Of a stretch of DNA of 6,388 nucleotides, positions 1-6,263 are shown piece by piece. Source of the DNA: Phycisphaeraceae bacterium. Lineage in GTDB: Bacteria > Planctomycetota > Phycisphaerae > Phycisphaerales > Phycisphaeraceae. The notes beneath the pieces were generated by a model. The model was not told the origin of the DNA, did no database searches, and saw only the letters and a program-made list of their open reading frames with translations. Each line of letters begins with the position of its first letter. Positions within the stretch are counted from its first letter, which is position 1. Position numbers and translations under genes: made by a program. The stretch lies in contig JADZET010000344.1 of the NCBI GenBank assembly GCA_020850375.1, positions 1 to 6,388 of the forward strand, in the 5' to 3' direction.

Positions 1-563
1 ACCTCGCCGGCGCCTACCTCCAGCTCGGCCGCGCCGCCGAGGCCATCCCCTACGCCAAGAAGGCCACCGAGCTCGAGCCCTCCAACCAGGCCGGCTGGTC
101 CAACCTCGCCGCCGCCTACAGCCTCACCGCCCAGTTCGACAAGGCCGTCGAGGCCTACCGTCAGGCCGTCGAGCTCGGCACCCCCCAGGAGCCGATCATC
201 CTCGGCCTGGCCGACGCCCACATCCGCCTGGGCCACTATGACCGCGCCATCGAGACCCTTCGCAACTTCACCATGCAGAATCAGCCCTCGGGCACCGCCT
301 ACGAACGCCTCGCCTTCGCCCAGTTCAAGCTCCGCCGATTCGACGAGGCCCTCTCGAGCTACCAGGCCTCCCTGAGCATCAACAGCCAAGACACCGCCGC
401 CCTCAACGGCCTGGGCGCCTGCCTGATGACCCTCTACATCCAGGGCAACCGCATCGACAAGACCCTCCACCGCGACGCCCTCGAGGCCTGGCGCAAGAGC
501 CTCCGCCTGCGGTCCGAACAGCCCAAGATCATCGACCTGATCTCACGCTATCAGCGGCTCTGA
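1..563 (+). CDS. Tetratricopeptide-repeat (TPR) protein, C-terminal part (5' end outside window)
   Basis: The frame is open from the left edge (first full codon at 3) to a TGA at 561-563, giving 186 visible residues. The sequence is a run of helix-turn-helix TPR units of about 34 residues. They carry the usual signature of small residues at positions 8 and 20 and a closing Pro or Asn, for example GWSNLAAAYSLTAQFDKAVE (about residues 31-50) and TAYERLAFAQFKLRRFDEAL (about 97-116). About four and a half units are visible. The last unit has an insertion of roughly 12 residues (YIQGNRIDKTLHRD) before its second helix, and the chain ends with a short helix IIDLISRYQRL. TPRs are protein-protein interaction scaffolds, so no catalytic role can be assigned. 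There is no transmembrane segment in the visible part. The gene converges on the minus-strand PEP-CTERM gene, with a hairpin between them. The true start and any N-terminal domain lie outside the window. Confidence 0.9.
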   Translation, partial: LAGAYLQLGRAAEAIPYAKKATELEPSNQAGWSNLAAAYSLTAQFDKAVEAYRQAVELGTPQEPIILGLADAHIRLGHYDRAIETLRNFTMQNQPSGTAYERLAFAQFKLRRFDEALSSYQASLSINSQDTAALNGLGACLMTLYIQGNRIDKTLHRDALEAWRKSLRLRSEQPKIIDLISRYQRL

Positions 564-580
564 TCCGCCGACCTTATATG

Positions 581-618
581 GCAGAAAGAAAACGACCGGC
601 CGATCCATGGCCGGTCGT
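581..618 (-). terminator. Intrinsic terminator of the PEP-CTERM gene, possibly bidirectional
   Basis: A perfect 10-bp inverted repeat pairs ACGACCGGCC (592-601) with GGCCGGTCGT (609-618) around a 7-nt loop. Read on the minus strand, the stem is followed at once by TTTTCTTTCT (591 down to 582), the arrangement of a rho-independent terminator. It lies 27 nt after the stop codon of the minus-strand gene and 28 nt after the stop of the plus-strand TPR gene. The T-rich tail is present only in the minus direction, so termination of the TPR transcript by this stem is possible but less well supported. Confidence 0.8.
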
Positions 619-645
619 CAGACTGCCCTGCACGAGTCGCCCCGC

Positions 646-1983
646 TCACGCCCGCCGAACCCTCCGGGCCGACCCCACCCACCCGATCGCCGCCCCCAGC
701 AGCCACAGCCCCGCCGGCTCGGGCACGATCTTGGCCATGTCCCCCGAGTCCTGACTCACGTAACCGATCGTCCAGTCGTCAGCCGTGTGGTTGACGACCT
801 CGATCTCCACGAACACGTCGAAGAAGCTGCTGATCATCACCGGCTCGCTCACCGGGAAGAACAGCTGCACGCCCTCGCCCTGCTCGTCGCCGACGATCCC
901 CGAGTCGTCGATGCTCAGCTCGGTGAACACGTCGAAGAAGCTGTCGAGCAGCGTCGCCGAACCGCCGTTGGGCGTCAGGACCAGCTCCCAGTCTCCCGGG
1001 GCAAAGAGCGGCCCATCGACGATCGGATGCTCCAGACCCATGGCGTGGAGATCAAGAAAGACGCTGAACCCCGGCACGTTGTTCGCGTCCTCGGTGAACT
1101 GCGCCGTCCCGAAAGTCGCCGTGGTCTGGAACGTCTGGAAGTTCTGCACCAGGGCGCTGCCGCCGGGGGTGATCACCGGGTTGAGCGGGATGTCCACCTG
1201 GTGCGTGTCGCCGTGGTCGGTGATGAAGAGGATGAACTGCTCCTTGCTCGGGTCCGCCGAGGCGTTGATCGCGTCGCCGATCTGCTTCAAAGCCTTCTTG
1301 AGCCCCGCGGCCGAGCCCTCCTGGTCCCACCCGCCCGAGCCGGCGGTGCTTCCCCCGGCCGTGGTGATGGTCGTGTTGGTCTGCCCGGCGAAGTTGCCCT
1401 TGATCTTGTCCCGCTGCGCCGTGTCGCTCGTGCCCCCGCCCCCGTCGGGCTTGCCCGCGTAGACCAGCACGTGCCGACTCGAGTTCGCGTCGGTCGGGTC
1501 GAGCTTGAAGTCGCCCAGGCCCAATCCGCCGTTGGACGACGGCGTCTCGCCCGACGCCTTCCCGCCCGTCCCGGCCGTGTGCACGTCGCTGGCCGTCTTG
1601 CCCGCCCCGGGCTTGAGCGCGTCGGCCGCGGACTTGTCGTACCCCCCGTAGGTGGCCTTCTCGCCCGCGCTCGTCGCCGAGGCCACCGCCGTGTTCGCCT
1701 TGCCCGTGAACGCCTTGGCCGTGTCACCCCCGTAGCACTGCGTCATCACGATCAACCGCTGCGACCCGCCGGGGATGTAGTCATCGATCCACTTGGCCAG
1801 GTCGCTGTCGAGGATGCTCGTGCCCTTGGACGCCGAGAGCGTCCCCTTGGTGATCGTCGCCGCGTGGACGCCGCCGGCCCACGCCGCCGCGGCCGCCAGC
1901 ACCCACCCGGCCAGGATCCACCCCCGGGCCGACCGACCCCTGGACATGGACGCACCGACACCCCTGTTGCCCTTCGTGAACAT
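646..1983 (-). CDS. Secreted PEP-CTERM protein with caspase/legumain-like Cys and His-Gly motifs in reversed order
   Basis: The product is 445 residues from the ATG at 1983. That start was chosen because AGGAG lies 7 nt upstream; the frame stays open to an ATG at 2052, and another ATG lies at 1947. Residues 1-41 form a signal peptide: basic n-region, hydrophobic stretch about 22-38, likely cleavage after VHA. The C-terminus is a PEP-CTERM signal: PEP at 421-423, a hydrophobic segment, then an Arg-rich end. Such signals direct export and exosortase processing. A predicted strand ending in RLIVMTQCYGG carries Cys83, and a second strand, FILFITDHGD, carries His257-Gly258. These resemble the two active-site motifs of clan CD cysteine peptidases, but in reverse order. 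Residues 95-225 are Gly/Thr/Ser/Ala-rich. The motif SFFDVF occurs twice near the C-terminus (348 and 386). Secretion is well supported; peptidase activity is inference. A purely structural surface protein is the alternative. Confidence 0.85.
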   Translation of the reverse strand: MFTKGNRGVGASMSRGRSARGWILAGWVLAAAAAWAGGVHAATITKGTLSASKGTSILDSDLAKWIDDYIPGGSQRLIVMTQCYGGDTAKAFTGKANTAVASATSAGEKATYGGYDKSAADALKPGAGKTASDVHTAGTGGKASGETPSSNGGLGLGDFKLDPTDANSSRHVLVYAGKPDGGGGTSDTAQRDKIKGNFAGQTNTTITTAGGSTAGSGGWDQEGSAAGLKKALKQIGDAINASADPSKEQFILFITDHGDTHQVDIPLNPVITPGGSALVQNFQTFQTTATFGTAQFTEDANNVPGFSVFLDLHAMGLEHPIVDGPLFAPGDWELVLTPNGGSATLLDSFFDVFTELSIDDSGIVGDEQGEGVQLFFPVSEPVMISSFFDVFVEIEVVNHTADDWTIGYVSQDSGDMAKIVPEPAGLWLLGAAIGWVGSARRVRRA

Positions 1984-2259
1984 GCGTTCGCTCCTGTGCG
2001 TGGAGGTGCTCAAAGAAGCGGGGCGGAAAGGACGGCAAGAAAGGATCCCCATTCACGGCATCGCGGCCACGCCCCCCGCCATGCCTCATCTCATCTCAAT
2101 CACTCGGCCCGATCCGTGCAAGAGATGCTGCGAATTTACCATCCTAAAAAGTCAGATTCCTCGCGCCCCCCATCGCCGCGCACCAAACGCCCTGCGATCA
2201 TCACCCCTTTCGGGGTTCGGTGGCGTGAAGAAAAGAACCGCCGGTGTCATGACGATTCG
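1984..2259. other. Intergenic spacer between the oxidoreductase and PEP-CTERM genes
   Basis: This 276-bp stretch shows no convincing gene. It holds the leader of the PEP-CTERM gene and the 3' end of the oxidoreductase transcript. A clearly AT-richer pocket lies at about 2130-2160 and is the most likely promoter area for the minus-strand gene, but I could not find a paired -35/-10 of good quality or a sigma-54-like GG...GC element. On the oxidoreductase side there is a 5-bp stem at 2203-2216 (ACCCC/GGGGT with a GAAA loop on the minus strand) and a small palindrome TGACGATTCGTCA at 2250-2262 overlapping its stop codon. Neither is followed by a proper T tract, so they are weak candidates for transcript-end structures. 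Confidence 0.5.
1991..1995 (-). promoter_or_regulatory. Shine-Dalgarno site deciding the start of the PEP-CTERM gene
   Basis: The minus strand reads AGGAG here, 7 nt before the ATG at 1983-1981. This is close to ideal spacing. The ATG at 1947 has only a distant AGGGG, and starting at 2052 would put about 23 extra residues before the basic n-region of the signal peptide. This site therefore favours 1983. Confidence 0.75.
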
Positions 2260-5200
2260 TCAGGTGGCGCCGGCGGATGATCCGACCTTCCCGGCCTCCT
2301 CGGCCTTCGCCGGCGCCGGCTCAGCCAGCGATTCCTCCGCACGCCGCCGTGCCGCGAGGATCTTGCCGTCCCGCACCGCCCGGAAACCCGTCACCGACGC
2401 CGGCACGCTCAGCACCGTCAGCCACCGCTCGTAATCCCCCGCCCCCTCGACGCTGATCTTCGCCAGCAGCGACTCGTACCAGTCCCGGAACCGCGTCTCG
2501 GTCGGCCGGGCCAGCAGCAACCCCCGCAACGGCCGCAGCCGCGCCAAGAGCCGCAGGTGCCACGGCCGCGTCCGGATCGGCGGCAGCCGGTAGACGTGAC
2601 CCCGCCACCGCAACTGAGGGTGGTGCACGTGACGCAGCCGCAGCCTCGGCTCACCCCGTTTGCCGTGCGGGCTGAGCCCCAACCGACGCCGCTGCTGACG
2701 ACGATGGTGCGGGTCCGACGACATCGCCGCGACGAAGATCTCGTCCTTGATCAGCATCACCCGCGCCAGGTTCCACGCCACCGCCCGCGTCAGCGCCAGG
2801 TCGCGCCGCGGCAGGTCCTTCTCCAGCACCGCCACCACGTGGTCCACGTACCGCTGCGCGTACCGCACCCCGCCCCACAGCAGGCAGTCGTACGCCCGCA
2901 CCGTCACGTCGCGCAGCAGCGCGTCGTCCACCAGCGCCTGCCGAGCCGTGTGCTCGACGCGCTTGATCATCAGCCCGAACCGCCGCGCCACCCGCCGCCC
3001 CCCCCGGAACCGATACCGCGCCCGCAGCAGCACCATCTTCCGCCGCAGCACGTGCTGGGCCGACTCGTTCCGCCAGCTCGTCAGCCCCCCCGCCCGCGAC
3101 GTCCTGTTGCCCGCCATCCCCAGCACCCATCGCCGCCCCAGGTCCAACGCCCGCAGGTTCGCCTCCGCCTCCCGCGGCAGGCGCCGCCTCACCCCCAGCT
3201 CCAACGCCGCACCCGTCATCGGCAGGTACCCCATCTGGAACGCCATCCCCAGCAGCACCACGTTGACGTACCGCGTCGACCCCAGCTCCCGCCGGCACAG
3301 CTCCGACACGTCCACCCCCGCCACCGCCGACGCCGCCTCCCCGCCCTCAGCGCTGTGCGTGTACCGCCGGATCGCCCCCACGAGCTGCTCCGCCCGCCAC
3401 GAGTCGCGCCCGAGCATCCCCAGCGTCGTCGGCACGCTCGCCGCGTTGACCGTCGCGTACGTTCGCTGCGGGCTGACCGCCCGGTACGGCCCGTCCGGGT
3501 CCATCGCCCGCGCCGCCTCCACCAGATCCAACCCCAACAGCAGGTCCGCCTGCCCGAACGGGATCAACGGCGTCGTGAACTGGGCATACACCCCCGCCGG
3601 CGTCATCCCGTCGCCCACCCCCGCTTCCTGAGGCGGGGGTGGCGCACCCTGGTGCGTGAACACCACCTGGGCCGAGGCACTGTCGGTCTGGAACGCCCGC
3701 CCGTGATCGCGCAGGAACACCACGCGGTAACCCAACGAACGCCCCGCCTCAGCCAGGATCATCCCCGCCGTCCCCACCCCCATCCCCCCGACACCCGCCA
3801 CGTGGCACCGCCACACCTCCTGCGACCCATGCACCGGCCGCGGCTCAGGCAGCGCCGGACGCGGCGGCGCGACCGTCCCCGTCACCGCCTCACTCGAGGC
3901 CTTCTTCTTCGCACGCCGCGGCAACAGCGTCACCTGCTCGAACGCCGGGCATGCACCGATCCGCACGCACGCCCCGTCCGACGTGCAGATCGACGGGTCC
4001 GTCTGGATCTTCGGCCCGTAATCGCTCGGCACGATCGTCAGCCCCGGGCAGCCCGTCTGCCGCACGCATTCGAGGCAGTGCTCGCAGACGTCCGGGTGCG
4101 TCATGATCCACCGCACCGGCTCGTCGTGTAATTCCGTGGATACTTCCGCGGACGGTTCCTCCGCTCGTTCCGGCGTCATCCGCTCAGCCAGCGCGCAAGC
4201 CTTGTCCGCGATGACCACGTGCACCCCGTCGCTGAGGATCGTCTGCTCCAAGAGCGCCCGCAGCCGCGGCCGATCCGACGGGCTGATCCTCACCACCTGG
4301 GCCGACCTGCCTCGACGATCCGCCGGCCGGATCGACCACGCCATCCGCTCGATGTCCCTGGCCACCTCCGCGAACGACGGCCCGCTCGGCAGCGGCGGCA
4401 CGAGCCGCCCCGGGAACCCCGACGACTGGTTGTCCACCAACACGAACGTCACATGGCTCCGCGCCTCGAGCGCCTGCCGCAACGCCAACTGCCCCGAGTG
4501 GTAGAACGTCGCCGCCCCGAGGAACACCACCTGCCGCGTCTCGCCCACCTTGCCCGAACCCGCCGCCGCCGCCCCGCCCAGACCCATCCCCGGATAACTC
4601 ACCGTCAGCGGCACGAACGGCTCCTGCCCCAGCAGCGTCGCGCACCCCACGTCCCCCTGCACCGCCAGCGTCACCGGCCTGCGCCGATGCCGGTCGAGCA
4701 TGTGCTTGGCGTCCGTCAGGCTCGCCCTCAATTCCAGCAGCACCGACGCCACGTCCCGCTGCGGGCACCCGGCGCAGAATGTCGGCGTCCGCTGCGGCAC
4801 CGACACCGCCAACTGCGAGGTCTCCTCGATCCGCCGCAGCATCGCCTCGAGCCGCCCCGCGATCAGGTCCAACGGCAGCTGCGGATGGTCCCGGATCACC
4901 GGCGCCAACTGCGCGATCAGCTCCGAAGGATGCGTCCGTCCCGCCGCCGTCGTCGACGAGGGCGTCTGCGACGGCCCGATCTCCTGCCCCATCGTCGGCC
5001 GACCCTGCGACCACGCCTCGTCGAGCCCCCCGACGTGCAGCTCCAATTCTCCCCCCACCCGCAACGGCTCAACCGCCCGCAGGATCTGGCTCTCGATGTC
5101 CGCCGTCACCTGCCCCACCACCAGCATCCGCCGGCAACGCCGCGCGAACTCCACCACCAATCGCTCATCCAACGGCTCAACCATCCCCAAACGCAGGATC

Positions 5201-6093
5201 GGGATCCGCCCCCGCAGCCCCACCTCCCCCAGCGTGTCGCTCAGGCACGCGTACGCCGCCCCCACCGCGATCAATCCCAGCGGCGCCACCTCGTCCTTGC
5301 GCGTCGGATTGAGCACCCGGTTGAGCCCCAGCTCCCGCGCCGCCGCCTTGATCGCCGCCTGCCGCGACGGCCAGTCCCACTCACCCCCCGGCGACATCTC
5401 CGCTCTTCCCTGCCCCGGCAGCCACGGCGACCCCCCCGCCCCCGCCCCCGAAAGTAAAGAGGGTTGATTCGACGCCGCCCCCCGCACCCCCGCCGACCGC
5501 TGGTTCGGCCGGCACTGCACCGTCGCCCCGCCCAAAAGCAGCCAAGGACGCAGCCGCATCGCCACCACGCCCTGCCCCGCCGCGCACAGCGTGAACGCCA
5601 GCTCCACCCAGTCCTTGATCTCCTGCGCACAAGAAGGCTCAAGCAGCGACACCCCCAACTGCCTCGCGATCACCGCCGAGTCCGCCGCCCCGCCCCCATG
5701 CGATTCGTTCTGATCCTGTCCGATCACCACCACCAGCCCGCCGTGCCGTTGCGGCTGACGCACCGCCAGGCTCAGCGCCTCACCCCCGCGCTGAAGCCCC
5801 GTCCCGCCCAAAGCCAAGAGCACGCGCCCGCCCGCCTGCCGCGCCCCCGCCGCGATCGCCGACGCCAGCGCCTCGTTCCCCGCCCGCTCCGTCGCCACCC
5901 CCTGCTCAGCCAGCAGCGCCCGTAAACCCTCCACCGTCTCGAACAGCCCCCCGATCGGCCCACGCGGGTACCCCGTGATCAGTTCCACCCCCCCGGGCGT
6001 CTCGAGCGCGCCCTTGACCACCAGCTCCGGCCCGCAAAAGAGCTCGAGCCCCGCCGCGCTGTCGAATCGGTGCACCAGGTGCTTCAAAGCCAT
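2260..6093 (-). CDS. Single-chain indolepyruvate-type 2-oxoacid:ferredoxin oxidoreductase (IorA-IorB fusion with DUF6537-like tail)
   Basis: The product is 1277 residues from the ATG at 6093; the frame is open to a GTG at 6198 (+35 residues). Known fused enzymes of this family oxidatively decarboxylate aryl- or other 2-oxoacids to acyl-CoA and reduce ferredoxin in the cytoplasm. Modules in order: a pyrimidine-binding domain (about 16-185) with TGYPRGPIGG and a candidate catalytic Glu74; a low-complexity linker (about 194-240); a transketolase-C-like domain (about 248-370); a ThDP/pyrophosphate domain (about 436-630) with FCAGCP, GDVGC, FYHSG and DN; iron-sulphur cysteines 670, 673, 676, 682, 703, 709 and 715; a gamma/IorB domain (about 761-986) opening with GVGGMGVGT; and a DUF6537-like region (about 1040-1250) with LTRAVAWNL and KDE. 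In the ThDP domain the expected GDG/GDS is GAA (527-528), losing the usual Mg2+ ligand. Architecture is well supported; the exact substrate cannot be read from sequence. Confidence 0.87.
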   Translation of the reverse strand: MALKHLVHRFDSAAGLELFCGPELVVKGALETPGGVELITGYPRGPIGGLFETVEGLRALLAEQGVATERAGNEALASAIAAGARQAGGRVLLALGGTGLQRGGEALSLAVRQPQRHGGLVVVIGQDQNESHGGGAADSAVIARQLGVSLLEPSCAQEIKDWVELAFTLCAAGQGVVAMRLRPWLLLGGATVQCRPNQRSAGVRGAASNQPSLLSGAGAGGSPWLPGQGRAEMSPGGEWDWPSRQAAIKAAARELGLNRVLNPTRKDEVAPLGLIAVGAAYACLSDTLGEVGLRGRIPILRLGMVEPLDERLVVEFARRCRRMLVVGQVTADIESQILRAVEPLRVGGELELHVGGLDEAWSQGRPTMGQEIGPSQTPSSTTAAGRTHPSELIAQLAPVIRDHPQLPLDLIAGRLEAMLRRIEETSQLAVSVPQRTPTFCAGCPQRDVASVLLELRASLTDAKHMLDRHRRRPVTLAVQGDVGCATLLGQEPFVPLTVSYPGMGLGGAAAAGSGKVGETRQVVFLGAATFYHSGQLALRQALEARSHVTFVLVDNQSSGFPGRLVPPLPSGPSFAEVARDIERMAWSIRPADRRGRSAQVVRISPSDRPRLRALLEQTILSDGVHVVIADKACALAERMTPERAEEPSAEVSTELHDEPVRWIMTHPDVCEHCLECVRQTGCPGLTIVPSDYGPKIQTDPSICTSDGACVRIGACPAFEQVTLLPRRAKKKASSEAVTGTVAPPRPALPEPRPVHGSQEVWRCHVAGVGGMGVGTAGMILAEAGRSLGYRVVFLRDHGRAFQTDSASAQVVFTHQGAPPPPQEAGVGDGMTPAGVYAQFTTPLIPFGQADLLLGLDLVEAARAMDPDGPYRAVSPQRTYATVNAASVPTTLGMLGRDSWRAEQLVGAIRRYTHSAEGGEAASAVAGVDVSELCRRELGSTRYVNVVLLGMAFQMGYLPMTGAALELGVRRRLPREAEANLRALDLGRRWVLGMAGNRTSRAGGLTSWRNESAQHVLRRKMVLLRARYRFRGGRRVARRFGLMIKRVEHTARQALVDDALLRDVTVRAYDCLLWGGVRYAQRYVDHVVAVLEKDLPRRDLALTRAVAWNLARVMLIKDEIFVAAMSSDPHHRRQQRRRLGLSPHGKRGEPRLRLRHVHHPQLRWRGHVYRLPPIRTRPWHLRLLARLRPLRGLLLARPTETRFRDWYESLLAKISVEGAGDYERWLTVLSVPASVTGFRAVRDGKILAARRRAEESLAEPAPAKAEEAGKVGSSAGAT
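3615..3642. repeat. Perfect 10-bp palindromic hairpin inside the gamma domain coding region
   Basis: CCACCCCCGC (3615-3624) and GCGGGGGTGG (3633-3642) are exact reverse complements around an 8-nt loop. The hairpin encodes a Pro-rich piece (PPPPQEAGVG) of the oxidoreductase. It sits where IorB-like domains usually run directly from a strand (SAQVVFTHQ) to the LIPFGQADLL segment, so it looks like an in-frame insertion. It may be a copy of a dispersed palindromic element or a chance product of high GC. Confidence 0.5.
5431..5449 (-). other. Potential G-quadruplex run in the oxidoreductase coding strand
   Basis: The plus strand has C runs of 7, 5 and 5 separated by single G residues, so the coding (minus) strand reads G5-C-G5-C-G7. 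This satisfies the four-G-tract, short-loop rule for a quadruplex, because the seven-G run can supply two tracts. It encodes Gly/Ala in the low-complexity linker between the pyrimidine-binding and transketolase-C-like domains. Immediately beside it (5450-5475) is an unusually AT-rich pocket for this gene. Confidence 0.4.
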
Positions 6094-6263
6094 CTTCCCA
6101 GCCGGCAACACCGCCGGACAACGACCCTCGATTCTCCCACGCACGGACCCCCGCCAGTGTCCAGCCAACCCGCCCCGCTGTCCAGCGATCACCAGCACTT
6201 AAACCGTTTTCCAGCCGCTTTTCCCGCCCCGCGGTACAATGCCCTGCTTCGCCCTCCCCGCTC
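6094..6263. promoter_or_regulatory. Divergent upstream region shared by the oxidoreductase and synthase-like genes
   Basis: This is 170 bp between the two chosen start codons. On the plus strand TACAAT (6235-6240) matches five of six bases of the sigma-70 -10 box and lies 23 nt before the ATG at 6264. I found no good -35 partner at 16-18 nt, and no Shine-Dalgarno site precedes that ATG. On the minus side an alternative GTG start at 6198 directly follows an in-frame TAA. Two direct copies of TGTCCAGC (6158-6165 and 6179-6186) are spaced 21 bp start to start, about two helical turns, and could be an operator or chance. Confidence 0.35.

Noticed and set aside
2074..2100. Short repeated CATCT units as a tandem repeat or CRISPR-like element
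   Set aside because: Only two or three five-base units are present, with no spacer structure and no further copies in the window.
2101..2160. Promoter for the PEP-CTERM gene with TTGCAC and TGAGAT (minus strand) at 17-bp spacing
   Set aside because: Each hexamer matches only three of six consensus bases, which is not distinguishable from chance.
2203..2216. Terminator for the oxidoreductase gene
   Set aside because: The stem is only 5 bp and is not followed by a T tract on the minus strand. It is described within the spacer entry but not called as a terminator.
607..2280. A 557-residue plus-strand open frame opposite the PEP-CTERM gene
   Set aside because: Its product is extremely rich in Arg, Pro, His and Val with no recognisable domain, as expected when a GC-rich gene is read on the opposite strand. 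The minus-strand frame has a signal peptide, a PEP-CTERM signal and a good ribosome binding site.
2651..3298. Gly/Ala-rich minus-strand frames overlapping the oxidoreductase, first suspected as a frameshift or separate small gene
   Set aside because: The main frame keeps recognisable gamma-domain and DUF6537-like sequence without interruption through this region, so no frameshift is needed.
2557..5457. Long plus-strand frames (2557-4131 and 4219-5457) opposite the oxidoreductase
   Set aside because: The translations are Arg/Pro/His/Gln-rich low-complexity antisense shadows. The minus-strand frame carries continuous family motifs over the same stretch.
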